Below are positions 51,142-59,312 of a stretch of DNA of 64,000 nt, in pieces. Origin of the DNA: Fibrobacter sp. (GTDB taxonomy: Bacteria > Fibrobacterota > Fibrobacteria > Fibrobacterales > Fibrobacteraceae); NCBI GenBank assembly GCA_017412605.1, contig JAFPWY010000015.1, forward strand, positions 62,001-126,000. Direction: 5' to 3'. Both the position numbers and the translations under genes were made by a program. The notes under the pieces were generated by a model. It was not told the DNA's origin. It did no database searches and saw only the letters and a list, made by a program, of their open reading frames with translations. How positions within the stretch are numbered: position 1 is the first letter of the stretch; every line of letters starts with the position of its first letter.

Positions 51142-51513
51142 GTGCTGGGCTGGATTCGGTTTGGACGGCAATGGGCATGGCGTGCTTCCGTCATGTCGCT
51201 TTGCATGGGCTGCATCATGCTGTGTGCCTGCGACCAGGGATCCCCTTCGATAGATTCTAGGCTCGTTTCCACGTATGTTGACATCCGCGTTATGGAACAA
51301 TCCCTCGGGACCGAGACTCCGGAGGCGCGGCTCGCCCGCAAGAGCATTGTCGAAAAGCACGGCTACACTCTTGAATCCTATAAGAAAGCCATTGATAATA
51401 TTCTTGAAGACGACAGTCGTTGGGTCCCGTTTCAGCAGGCGGTCGTTCGCAATATCGATTCCTTGCTCGGGAACCCTCTTGAACCGCTGGGAAAGAAGGG
51501 GGCGAAAAAGTGA
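51142..51513 (+). CDS. Small lipoprotein downstream of ftsY
   Basis: 123 residues from a GTG at 51142. A basic N-terminus (GWIRFGRQWAWRAS), hydrophobic stretch and lipobox LCAC mark a lipoprotein. The mature part (SRLVSTYVDIRVMEQSLG, then SIVEKHGYTLESYKKAIDNIL) is helical and resembles DUF4296-type lipoproteins in layout; that is tentative. Its stop overlaps the GTG start of the thioredoxin-like gene, so translation is coupled. Confidence 0.65.
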   Translation: MLGWIRFGRQWAWRASVMSLCMGCIMLCACDQGSPSIDSRLVSTYVDIRVMEQSLGTETPEARLARKSIVEKHGYTLESYKKAIDNILEDDSRWVPFQQAVVRNIDSLLGNPLEPLGKKGAKK

Positions 51514-51974
51514 GGATCGCCTTGCTGTTGCTTTTGGGTGCCTGTATCGCTTTTGCGGCGCCTCTGAAAAAGGACACTAAAGTCCACTGGCTTTCCTATA
51601 CGCAGGGCCTCAAGATGGCGGCGAAGGAATCGAAGCTGATGTTCGTGTCGGTGTATGCCGACTGGTGCATCCCCTGCCAGGTGATGGAAAAAAACGTGTA
51701 CACGGACCCCAGTGTGGCGACACTTTTGAATTCCAGGTTTATCCCGGTGAAGCTAAATGCCGAGTCGCAGGACACGATTATGTGCGATGGCCAAGCCAAA
51801 ACGGTGGAACGATGCTATTTTGATGTGTGGGAATTGTCTGCCGTGCCGTCCTATGTGCTGGTTGCCCCGAAAGGCATGAGTATCCTTACTCTCACACAGT
51901 CACTGGATGTTGCGGACATGCGGTTTTTGTTGCAGCAATTTTTGAGTAAAGAGAGCGAATGGATAGCGCGGTAA
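51510..51974 (+). CDS. Periplasmic thioredoxin-like protein
   Basis: 154 residues: signal peptide (LLLLLGACIAFA, ~1-17), then a thioredoxin fold with FVSVYADWCIPCQVMEKNVYTDPSV. The CIPC active site and the 'thioredoxin_7' type helix suggest a disulfide reductase in the periplasm, as in DsbD-C-like or stand-alone forms. The cis-Pro is visible in LSAVPSYVLV. A second Cys pair (MCDGQAKTVERCYF) is unusual. GTG start at 51510; overlaps the following glycosyltransferase start. Confidence 0.82.
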   Translation: MRIALLLLLGACIAFAAPLKKDTKVHWLSYTQGLKMAAKESKLMFVSVYADWCIPCQVMEKNVYTDPSVATLLNSRFIPVKLNAESQDTIMCDGQAKTVERCYFDVWELSAVPSYVLVAPKGMSILTLTQSLDVADMRFLLQQFLSKESEWIAR

Positions 51975-53128
51975 TGGAACAGGTTTATTTTGTGGCTCAG
52001 GTTGGGTTCTGGGTTTCCCTTTCCCTCCTGGTGCTTTGTTATGCGCTGTTCCCGATAACGCTCCCGTTCGTGAGCGAAATTTTCAAGCGCAGGCGAAAAC
52101 CGCAGCCTTCGACAAAATTCTTGCCCACGGTCTCCATTTTGGTTTCGGCCTATAATGAAGAGGCTGTTATCGAGCGCAAGATTCACAATATTCTCTCGAT
52201 TGATTACCCGAAGGACAAGCTGCAAGTCCTCATTGGCGATGACGGTTCTGCAGACAGGACGGCAGAAATTATCGCCGGTTATGCGGACCAGGGCATTACG
52301 CTGGTGAAGGCTCCCAAGAATGCGGGCAAGGCCGCTATGCTGAATAGGCTTGTCACGTATGCGACAGGCGACATTCTCGTTTTCAGCGATGCGAACACGA
52401 TGTTCTTCCCCAATGCGGTGCGCAAGCTGGTTGGTCCGTTTGTCGACAAGAAGATGGGGTGCGTCTGTGGTCACCTTATTTTGTCGGACCGTAGCGGAAG
52501 TGTGCTGGGCAAGGGCGAAAGTTCCTACTGGGACCTGGAATCCGAGATGAAGAAGTTTGAAGGGGCGCTGGACTTGCTCATTGGCGGTAACGGTGCCCTC
52601 TATGCCATTCGCAGGGAACTCTACACGGAACTTCCGGTCAAGAAGAGCGTCATGGACGACTTCTACATCACGACGAAGATTTTGCAGAAGGGCTATTACA
52701 GCACGTTCGTTGGCAGCGCCATCGGTACGGAGCAGACTTCGAAGGAATCTTCCGGCGAGTACCGCCGCAAGGTCCGCATCGGCCGTGCTAACTTCAACTT
52801 CCTGCTTTCTTATCTTCCGCTGCTGAACCCGCTTCGCCCGTTGAGGGCCTACTTGTTCTTCTGCCACAAGGTCGTACGCTGGTTCTCTCCCCATATTTTC
52901 ATCTTGCTTGCGCTATGCAACGCGATTCTTTTGCCGAAGGGATTGTTCTATCAGCTTTTCTTTGGCGTGACGGTTTTCTGCATCATTGTGGGCGTATCGC
53001 GCATGGTTCCCCATGCGTATTACTTCATCACGATGAATGTTGCCATGTTGAAAGGTTTCTTTCTTTCGTTCAAAAAAGAAAAGAGTGGCGGCTGGGCCCG
53101 TGAGGCCCGCGGTGACGATGACGCATAG
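51959..53128 (+). CDS. Membrane glycosyltransferase family 2
   Basis: 389 residues. One N-terminal helix (~8-32), a GT2 domain (~55-270) with VSILVSAYNEEAVIERKI, IGDDGSADRTAEI, a DXD-like FSDANTMFF, GGNGALYAIRR and the acceptor region DDFYITTKIL with QTSKESSGEYRRKVRIGRAN (a Q..RR.R motif in the place of QxxRW), then three C-terminal helices. The layout fits processive inner-membrane polysaccharide synthases. It starts inside the thioredoxin gene (ATG 51959 or 51974). Product sugar unknown. Confidence 0.87.
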   Translation: MDSAVMEQVYFVAQVGFWVSLSLLVLCYALFPITLPFVSEIFKRRRKPQPSTKFLPTVSILVSAYNEEAVIERKIHNILSIDYPKDKLQVLIGDDGSADRTAEIIAGYADQGITLVKAPKNAGKAAMLNRLVTYATGDILVFSDANTMFFPNAVRKLVGPFVDKKMGCVCGHLILSDRSGSVLGKGESSYWDLESEMKKFEGALDLLIGGNGALYAIRRELYTELPVKKSVMDDFYITTKILQKGYYSTFVGSAIGTEQTSKESSGEYRRKVRIGRANFNFLLSYLPLLNPLRPLRAYLFFCHKVVRWFSPHIFILLALCNAILLPKGLFYQLFFGVTVFCIIVGVSRMVPHAYYFITMNVAMLKGFFLSFKKEKSGGWAREARGDDDA

Positions 53129-53136
53129 GAGCTGAA

Positions 53137-53598
53137 ATGAGACGCTTGCTTGCAATCCTGTTTGTCTGTGCCTTGTCGTTTTCGGCGACGAAGGCGAACG
53201 CTTTCACCATGGATGTCCAGGGCGGTATCGCAAACGCGGTGAGCGATATTATGTCGTTCAACTTGAATGTGTTCGGACATGTCTGGTACCCTATCGACCA
53301 AATGGTGTTCTTCGGCATTGGCGGCGGCTACAATGAGCTTGATAACGTCGGGTACATTCCCGTGATGGCTTCGGCTTGGATCCGCTTGCCGATTGGCGGG
53401 CAGACATTGCCCGTGGTGACCGGCGATATCGGTTATGCCTTTGGCGACGACAGCCAGATGATATGGCGCGCCGGTGGCGGATTCGACATCAAGAACGGGG
53501 ACTATTCCTCAATCCTGTTGATGGGCGGATTCCAGTTCCTTGAAGATCGCGGCAAAGGATACGTTTATCTGCAAGCCGGAATCCTGGTGGAATTGTAA
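53137..53598 (+). CDS. Small outer-membrane barrel protein
   Basis: 153 residues with signal peptide (~1-22, ending NAFT) and an eight-strand-like barrel pattern (MDVQGGIANAVSDIMSFNLN, QMVFFGIGGGYNEL, WIRLPIGG, GYAFGDDSQMIWRAGGGFDI, GYVYLQAGILVEL). It follows the glycosyltransferase by eight bases and is likely in the same transcript. Perhaps an export or anchoring partner; unknown. Confidence 0.7.
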   Translation: MRRLLAILFVCALSFSATKANAFTMDVQGGIANAVSDIMSFNLNVFGHVWYPIDQMVFFGIGGGYNELDNVGYIPVMASAWIRLPIGGQTLPVVTGDIGYAFGDDSQMIWRAGGGFDIKNGDYSSILLMGGFQFLEDRGKGYVYLQAGILVEL

Positions 53599-53733
53599 TT
53601 AAGAGCTGTGAGGTCGGTCGCCTCCGGGCTCCCTCTGAGCAATCAGCAATGAGTAGTGAAGACTCATTGCTCGCTGCTCATAGCTCACTGCTCATAGCTC
53701 ACCGCTCATAGCTCACCGCTCATAGCTCGCGCC
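53599..53733. repeat. Heptamer array, GCTCATAGCTCA type
   Basis: Starts with gagctgtgaggtcggtcgcc, then about 12 tandem TCATAGC/TCACTGC/TCACCGC 7-mers (53660-53733). Runs into the stop of the GH5 gene. Confidence 0.85.
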
Positions 53734-54807
53734 TCATCCCTTCGCCAGTAACTCCAGCATTTCCTTGTCGAGCCTGTCCGGGTTGTTGTATTGCGGCAGG
53801 TCGTTGTGTAGCGATTCTCCCTTGGAGACAATACCGAAGTCCAGGTTCTTGTAGTTCCAGTAGCTGTAGCCCACGTCGGCATCGCGCAGGATGTCGAGGA
53901 AGTCGCGCATCCAGGCCATCTGGTACTTGCGCGGGACCTGTACATAAACGCCGAATTCGTTGCAGGCGACGGGCAGGTCGTATTTGGCGCGGAAGTCGAG
54001 CGCATTCTGGATGCTTGCCTGCAATTTCGCTTTGTCCCACTTGCCATATTCTACGTCCAGTCGCGTGGCGCCTCCCTGTTCGGGCGGGGCGTAATCACCG
54101 GGCCACGGGCGTTCAATCTTGAAGAACGGGTCGTTGATCCATGCGGCGCCCTGGTGCGTGAACGTGACCGGGGTGTAGGTATGGAAACTGTAGATGGCGT
54201 TGTCGTCGTCGAGCGGAGTCAGGTACTGGAATTCGCGGGCGCTGTTCCACTTGTTGCTGCCCACCACGATGGTGTTCTTGGGAGCGTGCTTGCGGATGGT
54301 CCAGAAAAGTTCGTCTTTTACCTTGTCCCAAACCTTGGAATCGGTGCCGGCGGGCTCGTTCAAAAGCTCCATCATCACGCGGGGCTGGTCGCTGTAGCGC
54401 TCGGCCATGTACGCCCATACCTTGCAGGCGCCTTGACGGGCTTCGGGATCCACGAAGAAGGGCTGTTCTTGGTACGAACCCAGATGGAAGTCGTGCCCTG
54501 GGCACTTGTGCAAATCCAGGATGACGTCGAGGTCAGCTGCTTGGATGTCCTGTAGGGCCTTGTCCAGCAGTGCAAAAATTTCATTCTTGGGCTTGAGGGA
54601 ATCCGTTTCGAACAGATTAAAATAGTCCACGGGCAGGCGCACGTGGTTGAACCCCGCCTCGCGGATTCTCCCGAAGTCCTTTGGGGAAAGGAAAGTCCGG
54701 ATATGCTCGAGAATTCCTGGGAATCCTGCCGGGTCCTTTTCTTCAATGCAGTCGACCTGGCTGAACCAGCCGCCTAAATTCACACCGCGCAGGCGTTCTC
54801 TTTTCAT
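53734..54807 (-). CDS. Glycoside hydrolase family 5, cytoplasmic
   Basis: 357 residues forming a (beta/alpha)8 barrel of the GH5 cellulase type. Acid/base Glu151 is in MMELLNEPAG and the nucleophile Glu284 in VACNEFGVY; RGVNLGGWF, HVRLPVDYFNLF, DLHKCPGHDF and YSFHTYTP are typical. There is no signal peptide: the catalytic fold begins at residue ~8, and MKRERLRGVN is not a secretion signal. It may act on imported oligosaccharides. Subfamily and substrate unknown. Not in an obvious operon; the small gene upstream (54828) is 20 bases away. Confidence 0.88.
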   Translation of the reverse strand: MKRERLRGVNLGGWFSQVDCIEEKDPAGFPGILEHIRTFLSPKDFGRIREAGFNHVRLPVDYFNLFETDSLKPKNEIFALLDKALQDIQAADLDVILDLHKCPGHDFHLGSYQEQPFFVDPEARQGACKVWAYMAERYSDQPRVMMELLNEPAGTDSKVWDKVKDELFWTIRKHAPKNTIVVGSNKWNSAREFQYLTPLDDDNAIYSFHTYTPVTFTHQGAAWINDPFFKIERPWPGDYAPPEQGGATRLDVEYGKWDKAKLQASIQNALDFRAKYDLPVACNEFGVYVQVPRKYQMAWMRDFLDILRDADVGYSYWNYKNLDFGIVSKGESLHNDLPQYNNPDRLDKEMLELLAKG

Positions 54808-54827
54808 AACATCCCTTTCCCGATTTT

Positions 54828-55118
54828 TTATTCGCCGATGACTTTCAGGTCTTCGTCGGCGATGTTCAGTCCCATGATGACTTCCATATCATCGGGAAGA
54901 TCGCGGAAATCGACCACGAGTCCGACTTTCTTGTCTTCGTCCTTCTGTTTTTCGAACTGGACGACGTCGAAAATATCCATTTTGATGACGGCTTCCTGGG
55001 TCACTGGAATTTCGAGGGTCATGCCCTTGCTGATAGGCCCTTCGACGATTTTCCCCTTGAATACCAGGCTCGTTTGGTCGTCCCCAACGGAGGTTTTCTT
55101 CACGTGAAATACAGCCAT
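54828..55118 (-). CDS. Small beta-barrel protein, unknown
   Basis: 96 residues, no signal or membrane segment. The strand pattern SLVFKGKIVEGPISKGMTLEIP, IKMDIFDVVQFEK, KVGLVVDFRDL resembles the second domain of translation GTPases (an EF-Tu-like barrel), but alone and without a GTPase. I cannot assign a function. It lies just upstream of the GH5 gene on the same strand, so the two may be co-transcribed. Confidence 0.6.
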   Translation of the reverse strand: MAVFHVKKTSVGDDQTSLVFKGKIVEGPISKGMTLEIPVTQEAVIKMDIFDVVQFEKQKDEDKKVGLVVDFRDLPDDMEVIMGLNIADEDLKVIGE

Positions 55119-55197
55119 TATACCTTAGTCACTATCTTTAATCGTTTGTTCAGTGAATAGCCTTCCTAGGCTAGCGAAGAAAAGTTAATTTTTTTGC

Positions 55198-56016
55198 ATG
55201 AACATTTGTGTTGGTCGGATTCCTTTTTTGGTCTGTGCGCCGTTCTTTCACGATTTTTTGAGAGTCGGAGCCGTTTTGCCCGGCGTCGATTTTGTGGATG
55301 GCCCGCCCAGCGCCCATTGTGCAGGGCTTAAGGAAGGGCGCATCCACCTGTCCCCGGCGTCGTCCATCACGTTCGCGCAGAAGCCCGGGGCGTTCGTCCT
55401 TTCGCCGGATCTTTGCACTTCCTGCGGTTTCGAGGTCCGCTCGGTGAAACTTTTTTCGAGGTTCCCCATCGAGGAACTTTCGGGGAAGTCCATCCGCATG
55501 ACGGCGCAGAGCGAGACTTCCGTCACCCTGTTGCGGATTCTCCTGGAAGACCGGTTCTCCTTGAAGCCTAACTATGTCTGCGGAGGATCCGTTGTTCCGG
55601 AGGATGACGCCTGTCTCCTGATTGGTGACCAGGCGCTCGAGGAGAACGAACGGCATCGGTTTGCCTTCGGCTACGATCTCGGTACGCTGTGGCAGGCCTG
55701 GCAGGGGGTCCCGTTCGTATTCGGGGCGTGGGTCATATCCAAGTCGGCGCTTGTGCCGGAAGGCCGACCGATTGTGGAACGTTATATGGAATTGACGCAG
55801 GAAAGTATTGAAAAGTTCCGTAAAGACAAGGCCGGCGCGCTTGACCGCTGGTTGGGGCGGTTTCCGGTGAACCTTCCGCGGCCTGTGGTGGACGAGTACT
55901 ACAATGCGCTGGATTACCGCTTTACGGAGCAGCGCAAGGAATCGCTCAAGCTTTTCTTCGAGTATGCGTTCCGTCGCGGCGTGGTGCCTGAAGTCCCTCG
56001 GCTGGAATTTCTCTAG
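55198..56016 (+). CDS. mqnA: Chorismate dehydratase (MqnA, futalosine pathway)
   Basis: 272 residues. MqnA converts chorismate to 3-enolpyruvylbenzoate, the first step of futalosine-route menaquinone synthesis. The pattern fits: GRIPFLVCAPFFHDF at the start, GRIHLSPASSITFAQKPGAF, RMTAQSETSVTLLRILLED, ACLLIGDQALEEN, FGYDLGTLWQAWQGVPFVFGAW. Length is normal. ATG at 55198 has no clear SD. MqnD and other pathway genes are not in the window. Confidence 0.82.
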   Translation: MNICVGRIPFLVCAPFFHDFLRVGAVLPGVDFVDGPPSAHCAGLKEGRIHLSPASSITFAQKPGAFVLSPDLCTSCGFEVRSVKLFSRFPIEELSGKSIRMTAQSETSVTLLRILLEDRFSLKPNYVCGGSVVPEDDACLLIGDQALEENERHRFAFGYDLGTLWQAWQGVPFVFGAWVISKSALVPEGRPIVERYMELTQESIEKFRKDKAGALDRWLGRFPVNLPRPVVDEYYNALDYRFTEQRKESLKLFFEYAFRRGVVPEVPRLEFL

Positions 56017-56195
56017 AACTTCCAGTAGGTCAGCGTTTGTTATAAAGATGTTACATTGTATGGGAAAAATGGCTTTTTTTTGCGAAAAAAAAGAGTATCT
56101 AGATTTCCTTTTGCGTAGGGGTGTCTTTTTCTTCAAAAGAATATTAGATTAGATGTGCCGCGGTACGTTTCGTTGTGTTCCGCAGCGAGGGAAAC

Positions 56196-57065
56196 ATGGT
56201 TGAGGAAAGAATTCTAATTGTCGACGACAATGTCGAGATGTTGGATAAGACTAGCGAACTTCTGTCGCATGTCGGATACAGTGTCGTGACTTGTACTTCG
56301 GGCGAAGAGGCTCTTGAACGACTTGAACATGAACGGGTGGACCTTGTCTTGCTTGACATCAACATGCCGAGCCTGAATGGTTTCGAGGTGTGTCTGCGTA
56401 TTCGCCAGATGTATGCGCTGGACGACCTTCCGATTATTTTCCTAACGAGCCGCGAAGATTCCGACAGCGTGACGAAGGGCTTCCATTCCGGCGCCTCGGA
56501 TTTCATCAGCAAGTCCGCTATTGCCGATATATTGCTGGCACGCGTCAACGTGCATATCCGCCTGTCGAGGACGCTCCGGTTCCTGCGCGACATCTCGCTG
56601 ACCGACGATTTGACCAAGTGCTACAACCGGCGCCACGCCATGTACACGCTCCGGGAATGGTTCTCCCGCAGCAAGCGCTACGGGACGACGTTCTCGCTGG
56701 TGTACTTCGACCTGAACGGGCTCAAGCTGGTCAATGACAAGTACGGTCACCAGGCGGGCGACCTGTTGCTGCGCAGCGTGGTGGGTGTCGTCAAGAAGCT
56801 CTTGCGCGATTCCGACGTGCTGTTCCGCATGGGCGGCGACGAATTCATGGTGCTTTGCCCCGATACCGACAGGCAGGGTGCCCTGACCTGCGCCGAACGT
56901 ATGCAGAAGGCGGTTGCTGGCATTACCATCGTGGACCAGTCCGTGACCTTCGCCTACGGCGTGGCTCACTCTACCGATGACTACAAGGATATGGACGACA
57001 TGCTGCACAGCGCGGACGCATCCATGTACGAGTGCAAGAAGCAGATGCACGCGGGAAGAAAGTAA
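56196..57065 (+). CDS. Response regulator with GGDEF domain (diguanylate cyclase)
   Basis: 289 residues from the ATG at 56196 (GAGGGA before it). The receiver domain (~5-120) has acidic DD at 10-11, phospho-accepting Asp54 in VLLDINMP, and Lys106; the GGDEF domain (~130-289) has MGGDEFMVL (213-217) with FDLNGLKLVNDKYGHQ. The inhibitory I-site RDSD is at 204-207, five residues before GGDEF, so both activity and product inhibition are expected. Makes cyclic di-GMP when phosphorylated, probably. The kinase is not adjacent. Confidence 0.93.
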   Translation: MVEERILIVDDNVEMLDKTSELLSHVGYSVVTCTSGEEALERLEHERVDLVLLDINMPSLNGFEVCLRIRQMYALDDLPIIFLTSREDSDSVTKGFHSGASDFISKSAIADILLARVNVHIRLSRTLRFLRDISLTDDLTKCYNRRHAMYTLREWFSRSKRYGTTFSLVYFDLNGLKLVNDKYGHQAGDLLLRSVVGVVKKLLRDSDVLFRMGGDEFMVLCPDTDRQGALTCAERMQKAVAGITIVDQSVTFAYGVAHSTDDYKDMDDMLHSADASMYECKKQMHAGRK

Positions 57066-57088
57066 GGAACTGCCTTACAGGAACAATT

Positions 57089-57117
57089 ATGGCGGGTCTC
57101 GGCCCGCCATTTGTTTT
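57089..57117. terminator. Terminator between convergent genes
   Basis: ATGGCGGG / CCCGCCAT stem with TCTCGG loop and TTGTTTTG after it; serves the GGDEF gene and possibly eda. Confidence 0.75.
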
Positions 57118-57124
57118 GTCCGGA

Positions 57125-57754
57125 TTACTTTATTACGTCAAGTAGCTTGTTTAGCTTTTCGGCAATGGTCTTCCAGTCGCCTGCCGTCATCAGCTTCGGG
57201 TCGAAGATGCTTGCCCCGAACGAGACTAGGTTTGCCCCGGCCTTGAAATAGGATTGGGCGTTTTCCGGATTTACGCCGCCGCAGGCCATCAGCGGTATGT
57301 CGCGGAACGGGCCGCGCAGGGCCTTGATGTATTCGGGGCCGCCTACGCAGTTCACCGGGAAAATCTTCACGGCCGAGGCGCCGAGGTCGAATGCTTTCTG
57401 CACTTCGGTCGGGGTGAGGGCTCCCGGGATGATGGGCACGCCTGCGGTGCAGGATAGCCGGATAATTTCGCTACGCGTGTTCGGGGTGACGATGAATTCT
57501 GCTCCGGCGGCGAGCGCCTTTTCCAGATCGTAACCGTGGCGGACGGTTCCGGCACCCACAGCAATGCCGTGAGGCTTGGCGGCTGCTTTGAGCGAGGCGA
57601 TGATTGCCGCGGCATTCGCCGTGTTCATGGTGACCTCAATGGCTTTGAGTCCGCACTGGGCGGCGGTGTTGACGCAGGCCTCTTCGGCACCTTGCGGAAT
57701 GTCGCGGAGAATGCCCACGACCGGCATCGGTTTTAAAAATTCTAGCAGATCCAT
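57125..57754 (-). CDS. eda: KDPG/KHG aldolase
   Basis: 209 residues from the ATG at 57754. A class I aldolase of the Eda family (2-keto-3-deoxy-6-phosphogluconate / 4-hydroxy-2-oxoglutarate). GAGTV, LKAIEVTMNT (active-site Glu), FIVTPNTRSEI, IPGALTPTEVQKAFDLGA and AVKIFPV (Schiff-base Lys) are all present, with GGVNPENAQSYFKAGA at the phosphate site. No edd gene is adjacent, so the substrate may come from uronate breakdown instead. The gap upstream holds a promoter, hairpin and palindrome. Confidence 0.92.
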   Translation of the reverse strand: MDLLEFLKPMPVVGILRDIPQGAEEACVNTAAQCGLKAIEVTMNTANAAAIIASLKAAAKPHGIAVGAGTVRHGYDLEKALAAGAEFIVTPNTRSEIIRLSCTAGVPIIPGALTPTEVQKAFDLGASAVKIFPVNCVGGPEYIKALRGPFRDIPLMACGGVNPENAQSYFKAGANLVSFGASIFDPKLMTAGDWKTIAEKLNKLLDVIK

Positions 57755-57802
57755 GGTGAATAGTATAGGAAAATTCGGTAGTGGTGGCAAAAAAGATGCG
57801 AA

Positions 57803-57830
57803 AAGCTTGGTCTGTTAATGGACCAAGCTT
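57803..57830 (-). promoter_or_regulatory. Hairpin in the eda leader
   Basis: AAGCTTGGTC / GACCAAGCTT perfect stem with an eight-base loop; on the minus strand TTCGCATCTTTTTTG follows. It lies between the promoter and the eda start, so it could end transcription early (attenuator). Confidence 0.5.
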
Positions 57831-57897
57831 AAGTGAGAGAGAAATGCTAAAGATCGTTTGATTGAATGTACGAAACATCCTCATCAAACCTAATGAG

Positions 57898-57925
57898 AAT
57901 ATAATGCCTTTTTCTTCTAATGCAA
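57898..57925 (-). promoter_or_regulatory. Putative eda promoter
   Basis: TTGCAT (57925-57920) and TATATT (57903-57898), 16-base spacer, minus strand; start near 57891, giving a leader of about 137 bases. Confidence 0.5.
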
Positions 57926-57929
57926 ATAT

Positions 57930-57973
57930 GTTGTGACTTTTACGTGGTATACATCACGTTACTTTGTCACAAC
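57930..57973. promoter_or_regulatory. Nested palindrome upstream of eda (CRP-like)
   Basis: Outer arms GTTGTGAC / GTCACAAC and an inner ACGTG-GTATACAT-CACGT. The centre is about 60 bases before the predicted eda start, where CRP/FNR-type activators bind at class I promoters. It also lies just after the ABC permease gene. Confidence 0.55.
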
Positions 57974-57999
57974 TTTCTTTTGGGACGGCTGTTGCTCGG

Positions 58000-59205
58000 T
58001 TATTCAAACCTTAATGCTTCTATCGGGTCCAGACGGCTCGCCTTGCGGGCGGGGTACCAGCCGAAGAATACTCCGGTGGCAAAACATACGCCAAAGCTCA
58101 CGATGACGCTAGTGATGGAGACGCTCATGGGCCAGTTCATGAAGTTCTTCACGATTTCGGAGGCGGCGATGCCGAGCGCAATCCCGATGGCGCCGCCGAG
58201 CAGGCTGATGATGACGGACTCGAACAGGAACTGCAGCAGGATGTCGCGGCCGCGGGCGCCGATAGCCATGCGTAACCCGATTTCCTTGGTGCGTTCGGTA
58301 ACGGAGACGTACATGATGTTCATGATGCCGATACCGCCTACGAACAAACTTATTCCCGCGATGGCGGTCAGCACGAGCGAAAGCAGGTCGGAGGTGCTTG
58401 TGACCATTTGGATCATTTCTTCCTGCGTAAACACGCGGAAGGGGTCGGTGGGCTTGGTCCAGCTGCGGCGTTCCTTCAAAATGCCCATGATCTCTTCGGT
58501 TGCCTTCTCGGCGTAGCCCTCTCCGATGGAGTTCGCGTAAATCTGGCGGATGTTCGTCGTCGCCGAGAAGCGTTTCATCACGGTCTGGTAGGGCGTAAAG
58601 ATGACGTCGTCCTGGTCCTGCCCGAAGTCGCCGGAGCCTTTCGTTTTCAGGGTGCCGATAACCTTAAGGGGGATGCTCTTGTAGCGGATGGTCTTGCCGA
58701 TAGGGTCCACTCCTGGGAACAGGTTCTTTATGACGGTCTGCCCGATGACGCAGACTTTCGCCATGCGATCGGCCTCGTCGTCGAACATCACGCCGTCCTC
58801 GATTTCGTAGTTGCGTATCTTGAGGTAGTCCGCCGAGACTCCGCTCAGGGCTGTGGGGGAATTGTTGTTGCCGACGATGGCCTGCCCGTTCACGGTCATC
58901 ATCGGCGAGACCCCGTTGATATAGGTTGCGTTCTCGCGGATGGCGATGACGTCGGCTTCTTCAAGCGATTCGGTGGATTCCGTCTGCACGCCGCCGCGGC
59001 GGTCGCGGTTCGGCATGATGATGATGGCGTTCGTGCCCATTGCGGTCATCTGCTCCTTGATGGACTTCTTGGAGCCTTCGCCCATGGCGACCATGGTGAT
59101 GACTGCCGCGACACCGATGACGATGCCGAGCACCGAGAGGAAGGTGCGCATGCGGTTGCGGAGCAATGCCCTAAGGGAAATTTTGATAAGAGTTATTGGA
59201 GACAT
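58000..59205 (-). CDS. MacB-like ABC transporter permease
   Basis: 401 residues from the ATG at 59205. Helix 1 is in the first 45 residues (LSVLGIVIGVAAVITMVAMGEG), followed by a large periplasmic MacB_PCD domain (~50-270) and three C-terminal helices of the FtsX type (ISLFVGGIGIMNIMYVSVTERTKEIGLRMAIGA). It forms an exporter with the ATPase just upstream. The frame is open to 59295, and those 30 codons are repeat (THCSSLTAHCSSLIA) so I reject them, though no SD precedes 59205. Cargo unknown. Confidence 0.88.
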   Translation of the reverse strand: MSPITLIKISLRALLRNRMRTFLSVLGIVIGVAAVITMVAMGEGSKKSIKEQMTAMGTNAIIIMPNRDRRGGVQTESTESLEEADVIAIRENATYINGVSPMMTVNGQAIVGNNNSPTALSGVSADYLKIRNYEIEDGVMFDDEADRMAKVCVIGQTVIKNLFPGVDPIGKTIRYKSIPLKVIGTLKTKGSGDFGQDQDDVIFTPYQTVMKRFSATTNIRQIYANSIGEGYAEKATEEIMGILKERRSWTKPTDPFRVFTQEEMIQMVTSTSDLLSLVLTAIAGISLFVGGIGIMNIMYVSVTERTKEIGLRMAIGARGRDILLQFLFESVIISLLGGAIGIALGIAASEIVKNFMNWPMSVSITSVIVSFGVCFATGVFFGWYPARKASRLDPIEALRFE

Positions 59206-59312
59206 AGGCAGTAGGGGGTTAGGGGCTATGAGCGATGAGCAGTGAGCAGTGAGCGATGAGCAGTGAGTCGTGAATCTACGGGAATCATACCTCATACCTC
59301 ATAGCTCATTGC
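59206..59312. repeat. Heptamer array between exporter genes
   Basis: GATGAGC/AGTGAGC 7-mers in tandem (59226-59268) plus GCTATGAG and TCATACC units, filling the gap between the ATPase and permease genes. Confidence 0.85.

Noticed and set aside
53599-53733. Possible CRISPR array in the repeat tract
   Set aside because: The period is seven bases, with no 20-40-base repeats or spacers and no cas genes nearby.
57636-57887. 83-codon minus-strand frame in the eda leader
   Set aside because: It crosses the leader hairpin and runs into eda in another frame; no SD and no recognisable motif. It might hide a short leader peptide, but nothing supports that.
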